A stretch of 64,000 bases of DNA from the NCBI GenBank assembly GCA_022778805.1, contig JALFSN010000002.1, forward strand, positions 62,001 through 126,000, in the 5' to 3' direction. The position numbers were made by a program, and so were the translations under genes. The DNA is from Arcanobacterium sp. GTDB taxonomy: Bacteria > Actinomycetota > Actinomycetes > Actinomycetales > Actinomycetaceae. Of this stretch, positions 29,836 through 38,966 are shown in pieces; the stretch's first letter is position 1; each line of letters starts with the position of its first letter. The notes under the pieces were generated by a model. The model saw nothing but the letters and a program-made list of their open reading frames with translations. It did no database searches and had not been told where the DNA came from.

Positions 29836-30666
29836 TCACGCACTCTGCGCCTCCTGCCACCGTTTGCTCGCCGCATGCATCTGCTCATGCACCCGAATGG
29901 CCACGATGCTCGCTGCCACGTTATGTACGCGCACCCCCCAGATGCCCAGCTCACTGAGCAGCCCTGAAATCACGGCGGTGGCCACATCTCTATCCGCTCC
30001 ATTCGGGCCAAGTGGAGCGCTCAAACCGGCGATAAACCGCTTCCGGCTCGCTCCCACTAAGACGCGATGTCCCTCGCGCATTATCAACTCAAGCCCCGCA
30101 ATAGCATCCCAATCGTGATCGCCAGTCTTGGCAAAGCCCAGACCAGGATCGAGAATAATACGTTCTGGCGCAATTCCCGCCGCCACCGCAGCATCCCGCT
30201 GCCGCAAGAGCTCATCGTGCACCTCAATAGCCACATGCTGGCTGTAGCGTTCCAGCGAATTCATCGTCTGCGGATTGCCGCGGCCGTGCTGCAAGATATA
30301 GTCGCACTCCAGATCTGCCACTGTGGCAAACATATCCGAATCTCCCTGCCCACCAGTGACGTCATTGACGATCGTCGCCCCCGCTTGAACAGCGCGGGCA
30401 GCAGTAACGGCATGATAGGTATCGACTGAGAGCGCCGCCTGAGCATTGGCTGCTAGCTCCGTGACGACCGTATGGATGCGTTCCCACTCCTCGCTCGGTT
30501 CCAGCATCGTTGCCCCTGGGCGCGTCGATTCTCCACCGATATCGAGAATACTCGCCCCCTGTTCGATAAGCTCGCGGCCATGAGTAATCGCCGCATCGGC
30601 GTCACTCCACAGACCTCCATCAGAGAAAGAATCTGGGGTGACATTGACAATTCCCATCACGTGCAT
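29836..30666 (-). CDS. folP: Dihydropteroate synthase
   Basis: MGIVNVTPDSFSDGG, DIGGESTRPGA, LDPGLGFAKTGDHDW, VLVGASRKRFI. Confidence 0.97.
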   Translation of the reverse strand: MHVMGIVNVTPDSFSDGGLWSDADAAITHGRELIEQGASILDIGGESTRPGATMLEPSEEWERIHTVVTELAANAQAALSVDTYHAVTAARAVQAGATIVNDVTGGQGDSDMFATVADLECDYILQHGRGNPQTMNSLERYSQHVAIEVHDELLRQRDAAVAAGIAPERIILDPGLGFAKTGDHDWDAIAGLELIMREGHRVLVGASRKRFIAGLSAPLGPNGADRDVATAVISGLLSELGIWGVRVHNVAASIVAIRVHEQMHAASKRWQEAQSA

Positions 30667-30737
30667 GATATCTCCTCACTTCTCCTCACTATCGAGCACC
30701 AGTGTATGCGGCATCAGCATGGGCTGCGTTTACGCCC

Positions 30738-31316
30738 TCAACGTTGCGCCATAATAAGGCTCATCGCCTCCGCGCGGGTGGTCTGCTCACGCATGACTCC
30801 GCGCACTGCGCTCGTCACCGTCTTCGCCCCTGGCTTGCGCACTCCGCGCATACTCATGCACAGATGCTCCGCTTCAATGACCACGATGACCCCTTGCGCA
30901 TGAAGTTTTTCAAAAAGAGCATCCGCCACTTGCGTGGTGAGCCGCTCTTGCACCTGCGGGCGCTGGGCATAGCCCGCCACGAGCCGAGCCAGCTTCGACA
31001 GACCCGTCACCCTCCCATCCGGCGCGGGAATGTAGCCAACGTGAGCCACTCCGTGAAAAGGCAAGAGGTGATGCTCGCACATGGAATACATCGGAATGTC
31101 TTTCACCAGCACCATCTCTTCATGGTGGATGTCAAACGTCGTCTCAAGCACCTGCGCCGGATCGCGGTAGAGGCCGCCAAAGATTTCCTTGGCAGAGCGG
31201 GCGATTCGTTCGGGGGTGTCTCTCAGGCCTTCCCGATCAGGATCTTCCCCCACTGCCACGAGAAAATCTCGCACCGCTTTTTCCACCGCAGCTGCATCAT
31301 AGTGCTGTTCGCTCAC
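30738..31316 (-). CDS. folE: GTP cyclohydrolase I
   Basis: [61 protein letters not shown]. Confidence 0.97.
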   Translation of the reverse strand: MSEQHYDAAAVEKAVRDFLVAVGEDPDREGLRDTPERIARSAKEIFGGLYRDPAQVLETTFDIHHEEMVLVKDIPMYSMCEHHLLPFHGVAHVGYIPAPDGRVTGLSKLARLVAGYAQRPQVQERLTTQVADALFEKLHAQGVIVVIEAEHLCMSMRGVRKPGAKTVTSAVRGVMREQTTRAEAMSLIMAQR

Positions 31317-33556
31317 TGCTCTCGCTCTCCTTCATCCACAGCTTCGTCCGCAGCTGACCGCGGCTGCGCTTGCTGATCCACCTGCTGCTTGCGCGCCGGC
31401 GGCATCGCAATGGGAGGAATATCAGATACTGGCCTACTCGGGGCAGATAGCCATTGCTCGCGTAAGGGCGCTTTCTTCACGTCGGCAAAAATCTCTTTTA
31501 GCTCTTCTTCAAGCACTGTCTCTTTCTCTAAAAGCCGACTCGCCAGAGTATCGAGCACGCTGCGGTTATCCATGAGCAGCTGCCACGCCTCTTGCATAGC
31601 GGTCTCCAGAAGCTGGCGCACTTCTTCATCTACTGTATGCGCTAAAGCATCAGAGAATTCTCGCTGCTGCCCACCGCCAAATCGACTCATCGGATCAGCT
31701 TCGTCGGCAGCTAGCCGCATAGACCCAATACGCGAACTCATGCCGTATTCCGTCACCATTTTGCGCGCGGTATTCGTCGCTTTCTGAATATCATTCGAGG
31801 CTCCAGTAGATGGATCGTGGAACACGATCTCCTCCGCAGCCCGCCCACCCATTGAATAGACCAGCTCATCAAGCAGTTGATTGCGAGAGACGGAATAGCG
31901 ATCTTCCGCCGGCATGACCATCGTGTATCCCAAGGCTCGCCCACGCGGTAAAATCGTCACTTTCGTGACGGGATCGGTGTAGTTCAGTGCGGCAGCCGCC
32001 ACCGCATGTCCACCCTCGTGGTAAGCCGTCATCAGTTTATCGGCCTCATTCATCACGCGCGTGGCACGCTGCGGGCCGGCAATCACGCGGTCGATTGCCT
32101 CATCGACGTCATCCATACTGATCTTGTGATGATCACGCCGCGCGGCGAGCAGAGCTGCTTCATTGAGCACATTCGATAGATCAGCACCGGAGAAACCAGG
32201 AGTGCGCCGAGCGATGCTTTCCAGCTGTACATCATCCTCAAGTGGTTTGCCTTTGGCGTGCACGGCTAAAATCGCTTTCCGCCCTGGAAGATCTGGCGCA
32301 TCCACGGCAATCTGGCGATCGAAACGCCCTGGACGTAGCAACGCTGAATCGAGCACATCCGGTCGGTTCGTCGCCGCAATCACAATCACGTTTGTCTTGT
32401 CGTCAAAGCCGTCCATTTCGACAAGCAACTGGTTGAGGGTCTGTTCGCGTTCATCGTTTCCACCTCCGATGCCGCTGCCGCGATTGCGTCCAACGGCGTC
32501 AATCTCATCGACGAAGACGATAGCCGGAGCCACTTTTTTAGCGCGATTAAATAGATCCCGCACCCGCGAAGCGCCTACGCCCACAAACATCTCCACAAAT
32601 TCGGAAGCCGAGATATTGAAAAATGGCACGCCAGCTTCACCGGCCACAGCCCGCGCAAGCAGCGTCTTGCCCGTACCAGGCGGGCCATAGAGCAGCACCC
32701 CTTTAGGGATTCGAGCGCCCATTTTTCGGAATTTATCGGGCGTCTCCAAGAACTCTCTGATCTCGCGCAGCTCTTGCACCGCCTCATCTTCGCCAGCCAC
32801 ATCCTCAAAGGTGACGTCGGGGCGATCAGAATCAAACCCCTCCCGCTTGAGTTTGCCAAAACCCGTCATCGTGCCTTGCAACCTTGGGAAGAGCCAGACA
32901 AAAATCCCCACCAAGATCAGCATCGGTAAGAGGAGTGAAAACATCGTGGAGAGGAATGACTCCGTGGGCACTACCGAATTGAAGCCATGCGTCGCTTTCG
33001 CATCGTGCACAAGCTGGTTCACTTGTTCAGCTTCAGCTGGCACGTACTGGAATTGCACTTTGCGGGTGGCAGGCATCTTATTGCCCTGGATATCCGTCGG
33101 CGTGTAATCCTTTTCCAACCACACTTGCACCACTTCGGAGTGCGCCGTCACCTGTACCCGCTCCAGCTCCTGCTTCTCCAGTATCTGCAGCCCTTCAGAG
33201 GTCTGGATCGCCGTAAACCCAAACGGATTCACAAACCACACAAACACTAGAGCAGCAAACAGGAGAAAAGCCACGACGCCGAAGACCCGCCGCCATGGGG
33301 AAGTCTTGCCCTTTTTTCCGTCTCGCTTCGGATCAGGTTTGAGAGCGCGTCCCTGGCCGCGCTCGTGCTCAGATTGCTCCGCATGAAGCGGCTCTCCGGT
33401 ACGCCAGATTGCAAAGAGATCGTCCTTGCTGCCCTCACCGCGCTGTGTCTGCGTCGGTTTGGGCTCACGCACCGATTTGTGCTCAGCTTTTACCGGCGTT
33501 TCTCTCTCGTCTACAGGCTCTTTCACCGATGTCTGCTCCTCGTCTGCCTCTTTCAT
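31313..33556 (-). CDS. ftsH: ATP-dependent zinc metalloprotease FtsH
   Basis: [66 protein letters not shown]. Confidence 0.97.
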   Translation of the reverse strand: MKEADEEQTSVKEPVDERETPVKAEHKSVREPKPTQTQRGEGSKDDLFAIWRTGEPLHAEQSEHERGQGRALKPDPKRDGKKGKTSPWRRVFGVVAFLLFAALVFVWFVNPFGFTAIQTSEGLQILEKQELERVQVTAHSEVVQVWLEKDYTPTDIQGNKMPATRKVQFQYVPAEAEQVNQLVHDAKATHGFNSVVPTESFLSTMFSLLLPMLILVGIFVWLFPRLQGTMTGFGKLKREGFDSDRPDVTFEDVAGEDEAVQELREIREFLETPDKFRKMGARIPKGVLLYGPPGTGKTLLARAVAGEAGVPFFNISASEFVEMFVGVGASRVRDLFNRAKKVAPAIVFVDEIDAVGRNRGSGIGGGNDEREQTLNQLLVEMDGFDDKTNVIVIAATNRPDVLDSALLRPGRFDRQIAVDAPDLPGRKAILAVHAKGKPLEDDVQLESIARRTPGFSGADLSNVLNEAALLAARRDHHKISMDDVDEAIDRVIAGPQRATRVMNEADKLMTAYHEGGHAVAAAALNYTDPVTKVTILPRGRALGYTMVMPAEDRYSVSRNQLLDELVYSMGGRAAEEIVFHDPSTGASNDIQKATNTARKMVTEYGMSSRIGSMRLAADEADPMSRFGGGQQREFSDALAHTVDEEVRQLLETAMQEAWQLLMDNRSVLDTLASRLLEKETVLEEELKEIFADVKKAPLREQWLSAPSRPVSDIPPIAMPPARKQQVDQQAQPRSAADEAVDEGEREQ

Positions 33557-34150
33557 TCAGCCCCCGTACACTGCTGGTGAAAGTTTGGCAATGAATGGCA
33601 GATGGCGGAACTGCTCTGCGTAGTCGAGTCCGTAGCCCACAACGAAATCATTGGGGATATCAAAGCCAACGTAATCTGCTTTCACGTCGATCTTCGCAGC
33701 TGCTGGCTTGCGCACAATCGTGGCAATACGCACTGACTTTGCGCCCCGCGAGCGCAAGTTCGCCTGCAGCCACGAGAGCGTGAGTCCAGAATCGATGACG
33801 TCTTCTACGATAAGCACCTCTCGACCATTGACGTCTTCCGTGAGGTCTTTGATAATCCGCACCACTCCCGAACTCTTCGTGCTCGCCCCGTAAGAGCTGA
33901 CAGCCATCCAGTCCATCACCACGGGCACATGAATCTTGCGCGAGAGATCGGCCATCACCATAATGGCTCCCCGCAGCACACCCACAAGCAACAGTTCTTT
34001 GCCGGCGTAATCACGTGAAATCTCTTCACCCATCTGTGCAATTCGCTGAGCAATCTGCTCCTGCGAAACTACTACGCTTTCAAGTGCGTCTCCGGCATCA
34101 TGCAAATCCATATGATTTCCCTTTTGATTTTCTATAATTCTGGCGCTCAT
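33557..34150 (-). CDS. hpt: Hypoxanthine-guanine phosphoribosyltransferase
   Basis: LLLVGVLRGAIMVMADLSRKI, VLIVEDVIDSGLTLSWL; ATGA overlap with tilS stop (alternative start 34111). Confidence 0.95.
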   Translation of the reverse strand: MSARIIENQKGNHMDLHDAGDALESVVVSQEQIAQRIAQMGEEISRDYAGKELLLVGVLRGAIMVMADLSRKIHVPVVMDWMAVSSYGASTKSSGVVRIIKDLTEDVNGREVLIVEDVIDSGLTLSWLQANLRSRGAKSVRIATIVRKPAAAKIDVKADYVGFDIPNDFVVGYGLDYAEQFRHLPFIAKLSPAVYGG

Positions 34151-35469
34151 TCTGGCGCGGCACCAGGTGGGCGCCCCTGCGCGATCTCCAGAACGCCACG
34201 GCGTTTAATGGCATGTGCGCCTGGAAGGTCTATGCGTATATTATTCTCTCGGCCTGTTACCAGCTTATCAAGTGCTGAAATATGGCTAAAAAAGAGTTCA
34301 CCTTGGCGAGCTCCTACGCTCAACGCGGCCATCCGCAGACTGCGGGTGCGCACGGCCTGCGGATATGCGGCCAACTGCGCACAGCTTATCTGTATTCTCT
34401 GCTGCTGCGCGCTGGGCATCGTGGCGGCACTCGGCACCGCGGCAGTAGGGGCTGAGGTGCTCAGCGCCGCTGTGTTAGGCGCTGCGGCAGTGGGGATAGC
34501 GGCACTGGATATGGTGGGGGTGGACGCTGCAGCAGTGAAGGCGGCAGCGCTCAATACCGCTGTGTTAGGCGTTGCGGCGTTAGGAGCCGCGGCACTCGAT
34601 GCTGCTGTACTCGGCGTTGTGGGGTTGTCCATTGCAGTATTGGATATTGTGACGCTCGCAGCCAACGCCTGCCGCGCTATTTGCGTCAAGGCGGCATCAT
34701 CCGCAGCCGCCATCTCCCCCGTGCGGACGAGCGCTGGCACCACTCCTGCCCCGAGTATTTCTTCTAGCAGCGGAATCACCCGATAGCGTAGGGCGCTGCG
34801 CCTGAGCGAGCTGCCATCGGCAGCGCGCCATTCGCTCGTGAGCTGATTGGTGGGGTCTTCCACCCACGCCACATCCAGCTCGCGGCACACTGTGCGCAAG
34901 TGCTCACTCCTCATATCGAGCAGTGGCCGCACCATCGGCACATCGGAGTGCTCAGGCAGCGCGCCCGAGCGCGGCATCCCCGCGATGGAACGCGCCCCCG
35001 AGCCGCGAGCCAATCCCAGCAGCACCGTCTCTGCCTGATCGTCGGCATTGTGCCCGAGGAAGACTGGCACCGCTTGTGCGCCGCGCTCGCGGCCAAGGCG
35101 CAGCGCCTCATCTGCCAGCGCTTGATATCTGGCTAGTCGGGCATTGCCCTCCGGCCCCTGGCCAGCTCCTCCTGCGCTGGCATCTCCCACGTGTACTCTC
35201 ACCACTCGCGCGGCAATGCCTAGCGCGGTGAGCCGCTCGTGCACGATTCTGGCTTCGTGCGCTGACTCTTGCCGCAAGCCATGATCTACCGTGAGTGAGT
35301 GCAACTCAATAGCACGTGCCCGAGCGGCGTAGCGGGCGCTCACGGCCAAGGCCATTGAATCGGCTCCACCACTGATGGCGAGCAACACTGCAGACCCAAT
35401 AGGCAGTTGTGCAAAGGCAGCGCTGAGGGCTCGTCTCGCCTGCGAGACGAGCGGATGCGGATGTGCCAT
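34147..35469 (-). CDS. tilS: tRNA(Ile)-lysidine synthetase with repetitive Ala/Thr/Ser-rich insertion
   Basis: VLLAISGGADSMALAVSARYAARARAIELHSLTVDHGLRQESAHEA (PP-loop); repeat-encoded insertion at about 34415-34680. Confidence 0.93.
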   Translation of the reverse strand: MAHPHPLVSQARRALSAAFAQLPIGSAVLLAISGGADSMALAVSARYAARARAIELHSLTVDHGLRQESAHEARIVHERLTALGIAARVVRVHVGDASAGGAGQGPEGNARLARYQALADEALRLGRERGAQAVPVFLGHNADDQAETVLLGLARGSGARSIAGMPRSGALPEHSDVPMVRPLLDMRSEHLRTVCRELDVAWVEDPTNQLTSEWRAADGSSLRRSALRYRVIPLLEEILGAGVVPALVRTGEMAAADDAALTQIARQALAASVTISNTAMDNPTTPSTAASSAAAPNAATPNTAVLSAAAFTAAASTPTISSAAIPTAAAPNTAALSTSAPTAAVPSAATMPSAQQQRIQISCAQLAAYPQAVRTRSLRMAALSVGARQGELFFSHISALDKLVTGRENNIRIDLPGAHAIKRRGVLEIAQGRPPGAAPE

Positions 35470-35477
35470 CTCGCTGC

Positions 35478-36779
35478 CTACTCGCCGCCGGCGCTGGAGC
35501 TGACGCTTTTCATGTCATGACTGCCGCCAGCGGCGCTGGAGTGTACATCGCCGCTAGCATCCACACCATTGCGGGCTTTTTCGCCGCCTACGCCGTCACC
35601 ACGTATGCTCTCTCCACTGGCGTTTTCACTGCCCATGCCACCGGCAGATGCTTGCTCGCCATCACCTCCAGATACTCGGATGCATCCCACCCGCTCAAGC
35701 CACTGATCTGGATCGTGCAGTTCATCCATGGAGGGTAAGAAACGCTCATCTTGCCACAGCTGATTGACCCTCGCCATACCGGCATTCTCCACCACATGCC
35801 GAATAAATTCCGCCCCCACGCGGTATTGGGCAAATTTCTTGTCCAGACTGAGCACTTGCACCAGCTGACGTTTGAGCGGGTGGGAGCGTTTGCGATGCTC
35901 CTCCATGGCGGAAATCAGGCGGCCTTTACTGGGCACATGTCGCACCGTCACCGAATTCATAACGAATTCAGCGTGTCCCTCCAACACGCTCATAGCCGCG
36001 TTCAGCTCTTGAGCGGGCGGGGAGGAGAGGGAGCCATCCTCATCGGCGTCATGCAGCACGGCGACGAAACGCGACACGATGTATTCCCGCATCCACGGCG
36101 CGGCGGCAAACTGCACGGCGTGGGTGAGCTCGTGCGCACACACCCACAGGCATAAATCGCGCTGATCGAGATTGTATTGCCCACGGAACTTCTCGATATT
36201 CGGGGCGTTGAGCAGCAGTCGTCCGCATGGCTCCTCTCCTGGCGAGAGCTGCACGTCTTCCTGAAGGAGCGGCATACCTTCCTGTGCGAGCGACGCCCCC
36301 CCCACATCTGCCCGCGAGGATAAAGATTCCTCCGGCAGTGGATATACGGAGTCCTCCCGCGAAAGTGAGATGCTTCCCCGCGCGTCCTCCAGGCGCACGT
36401 TCCCTGAGGTTCTCTCGCGTGAAAAGGGGTCGAATTGGCCGAGAATCATCCGTGCGAGAACGGCCATCCCCACCCCGATGCCAAAGCTGCCCATCCCTTG
36501 CATAGCGTCGTCTGCTAATTCATTCATTTGAGCCATATGGGCGAGGGACTGCGCAGCCGCATAAGCCCAGCCAGGCCGATCCAATACGTACACCGGAATC
36601 TTACGAGCAATCTGCGCACTATCGCTCAATTCCGTAATATCGGCGACGATATCGATAGCTTTCTGCGCGGCGTCATGCAAATCTGCCGCCAATGCCTGTG
36701 CAGCTTCTCGGCTCACGTCTGGCCCACCCGATGCCACAAGCGCCGTCATCCTCTGAGCAACCTTGGGATTGATATTCAT
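35478..36779 (-). CDS. Zinc-dependent metalloprotease, DUF2342 / F420-associated family
   Basis: LWVCAHELTHAVQFAAAPWMREYI (HExxH); located between tilS and dacB as in mycobacteria; Gly/Ser-rich tail. Confidence 0.87.
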   Translation of the reverse strand: MNINPKVAQRMTALVASGGPDVSREAAQALAADLHDAAQKAIDIVADITELSDSAQIARKIPVYVLDRPGWAYAAAQSLAHMAQMNELADDAMQGMGSFGIGVGMAVLARMILGQFDPFSRERTSGNVRLEDARGSISLSREDSVYPLPEESLSSRADVGGASLAQEGMPLLQEDVQLSPGEEPCGRLLLNAPNIEKFRGQYNLDQRDLCLWVCAHELTHAVQFAAAPWMREYIVSRFVAVLHDADEDGSLSSPPAQELNAAMSVLEGHAEFVMNSVTVRHVPSKGRLISAMEEHRKRSHPLKRQLVQVLSLDKKFAQYRVGAEFIRHVVENAGMARVNQLWQDERFLPSMDELHDPDQWLERVGCIRVSGGDGEQASAGGMGSENASGESIRGDGVGGEKARNGVDASGDVHSSAAGGSHDMKSVSSSAGGE

Positions 36780-36915
36780 GCTTACCAGTGTAGTCGGAGA
36801 GTGAGGAAAAATTCGTAGCTCACGCTGGCACGATGCCCCGCCCTACGACGCAAGTCCCGCGGGTTCGTATTCCTGAGCATTACAGTGAGGAAGACGCATC
36901 AAAGGCGATGCACTC

Positions 36916-36948
36916 TTAAGTGAATAGTTAATCAACAGTTAAGTGAAT
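36916..36948. promoter_or_regulatory. Direct repeat TTAAGTGAAT x2 (start-to-start 23 bp) just upstream of the OYE-family gene
   Basis: TTAAGTGAAT at 36916-36925 and 36939-36948. Confidence 0.5.
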
Positions 36949-36950
36949 CA

Positions 36951-38966
36951 ATGATAAATATAGATTGGACTGCGATGACTGGCGACATAATGAATAGCCA
37001 GGAAAGTAAACGTCTACTTTCCACCCCTTTTACTATCGGATCGCTCACCCTCCCAAACCGCACTGTGATGACTCCTATGGGTACCGATTTGGCAAATGCT
37101 GACGGCACCCCAGGGCCGCGGCTCTCGTCGTATTGGATGGAACGCGCACAAGGCGGATGCGCACTGCTCATTTCCGAGATCACTCGCGTCAATGAAGAGC
37201 ACGGAGCCGGCACGACGCACCAGCTCTCCCTCACCCGCGACGAACACGTAGCACCCCTGCGCGAAGCGTTGGAGCGTATCCATTCCACGGGAGCAAAATT
37301 TTTCGTACAGCTGCATCATCCAGGCGCTGAAGGGATTCCGGCACTGTGCAAAGACGGCGTCACCGTCTCCCCGTCAGGGGTCATGGTGCGCACGACGCAG
37401 GCACCCACCCGTGCATTAGAGCTGGCGGAAGTAGAATCTCTCGTCGATGACTTCATACAAGCAGCGCGGCGCGCTCAAAAAGCAGGAGCAGATGGCGTAG
37501 AGATTCACGGTGCACATGGCTATCTCGTATGCCAATTCCTCTCGCCGCACTCCAATCACAGGACGGATCGCTACGGCGGCGATTTTGATGGCCGGATGCA
37601 ATTCCTCACTGAAATTATCGAGGGCATCCGCCGCGTGTGCGGGGCAGATTTCCCTATCTCCGTGCGAATTTCCGTCTCCGAAATGATGGAAACTCTAGGC
37701 GAGCCTGGCGAGGGCATCACCCTGGAAGACGGGGTGCGGATTGCTCAGCGGCTAGAGGAGCTGGGCGTAGATCTCATCTCCGTCTCCTCAGGCACCTACG
37801 AGACGGGCCCGACGATCATCGAACCGATCAACACCCCCAGAAACTGGCGCGATCCACTCATTCAGGCTGTGCGTGACGCCGTATCGGTACCCGTCATGGG
37901 TACCTCTATTGTGCGGATCCCGAGCCAGGCTGAGAAGATGCTTGACGACGGTCTCGTAGATCTCGTAGCCATGGGGCGCACCTGGCTGGCGGACCCCGAA
38001 TGGGCAAAGAAAGCAATCGAGGGGCGTGACGACGAAATTGTGCGTTGCATTGGATGCCTGGCTTGTTTCCAAACGTTGAATTCAGGCAAGCCGATTATAT
38101 GTGCAGTGAATCCTCGCTGCGGCTATGAGTCGGAATTTCCTAAGTTCCCTGAACGTGATTTGGAAGGCGTAAAAGCACTCGTCGTCGGGGCTGGCCCTGC
38201 CGGATGCGAGGCTGCCGAGCAGTTGGCTCTGCGCGGAGCAAGCGTCGTGCTGGCAGAGGAGAGCGACCATCTTGGCGGGCAAGTGGCTCCTGGGTGCAAT
38301 CCTCCTGGCAAACAGCCGATGCACTGGATTATCGAAAACTACGAGGTGCGCTTGCAGCTTGCGGGTGTGGATGTGCATTTCAACCAAAGGACGACGGCTG
38401 ATGCCGTGCGCGATTTCGGAGCTGACATCGTCATCGTCGCCACTGGCGCGCGGCCATTTGTGCCTCCGCTTCCTGGAATGGATTCAGCGCACGTCGTAGA
38501 GGCTGTCGCCGTACTCAATGGCACTGCGCAGGTTGGTAAGCGCGTGGCCGTCGTCGGCTCGGGTATGACGGGCTTGGAAACTGCCGAATTGCTCCACACG
38601 CAAGGGCATGATGTCGTGGGCGTCTACGAGATGGCCGCACAGATCGCCCCTGGGGCATATAAGCGCAACGTCGATTCTGTGGCTTCGCACCTGCGTGCGG
38701 CGCAAATCGGACTGTTCCCTGGCCACAAACTTCTCGAAGTCACAGATAATGCGGCCATCTTTGAGACCGCCGAGGGGAGGGTGGAGGTGCCAATTGACAC
38801 CCTCGTCGTAGCTCTTGGGATGCGTCCGCGCGCTGAGCTCGCCCACGACCTTGCCGAGGCTGGTATTGACGCAGTCAGCGTCGGTGACGCCGCCAACGTA
38901 GCCCGAGTCGCTGAAGCCATCGCGTCGGGATTCCGCGCAGCCAGAAGCGTGACGCGCCATTCATAG
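36951..38966 (+). CDS. OYE-family NADH:flavin oxidoreductase / 2,4-dienoyl-CoA reductase-like Fe-S flavoenzyme
   Basis: HHPGAEG..., VEIHGAHGYLVCQFLSPHSNHRTDRYGGDFDGRMQFL, 4Fe-4S cluster CIGCLACFQTLNSGKPIIC, FAD motif VVGAGPAGCEAAEQLALRG. Start may be 36975 or 36990. Confidence 0.92.
   Translation: MINIDWTAMTGDIMNSQESKRLLSTPFTIGSLTLPNRTVMTPMGTDLANADGTPGPRLSSYWMERAQGGCALLISEITRVNEEHGAGTTHQLSLTRDEHVAPLREALERIHSTGAKFFVQLHHPGAEGIPALCKDGVTVSPSGVMVRTTQAPTRALELAEVESLVDDFIQAARRAQKAGADGVEIHGAHGYLVCQFLSPHSNHRTDRYGGDFDGRMQFLTEIIEGIRRVCGADFPISVRISVSEMMETLGEPGEGITLEDGVRIAQRLEELGVDLISVSSGTYETGPTIIEPINTPRNWRDPLIQAVRDAVSVPVMGTSIVRIPSQAEKMLDDGLVDLVAMGRTWLADPEWAKKAIEGRDDEIVRCIGCLACFQTLNSGKPIICAVNPRCGYESEFPKFPERDLEGVKALVVGAGPAGCEAAEQLALRGASVVLAEESDHLGGQVAPGCNPPGKQPMHWIIENYEVRLQLAGVDVHFNQRTTADAVRDFGADIVIVATGARPFVPPLPGMDSAHVVEAVAVLNGTAQVGKRVAVVGSGMTGLETAELLHTQGHDVVGVYEMAAQIAPGAYKRNVDSVASHLRAAQIGLFPGHKLLEVTDNAAIFETAEGRVEVPIDTLVVALGMRPRAELAHDLAEAGIDAVSVGDAANVARVAEAIASGFRAARSVTRHS

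Noticed and set aside
32800-32870. FtsH HEGGH instead of HEAGH as a novelty
   Set aside because: HEGGH still satisfies HExxH and is a tolerated variant in actinobacterial FtsH.
34100-34786. Plus-strand 228-aa ORF with pentapeptide-like AVLGAAAVGIAALD pattern
   Set aside because: Antisense translation of the tilS repeat; the periodicity comes from the DNA repeat, and TilS on the minus strand has a conserved PP-loop.
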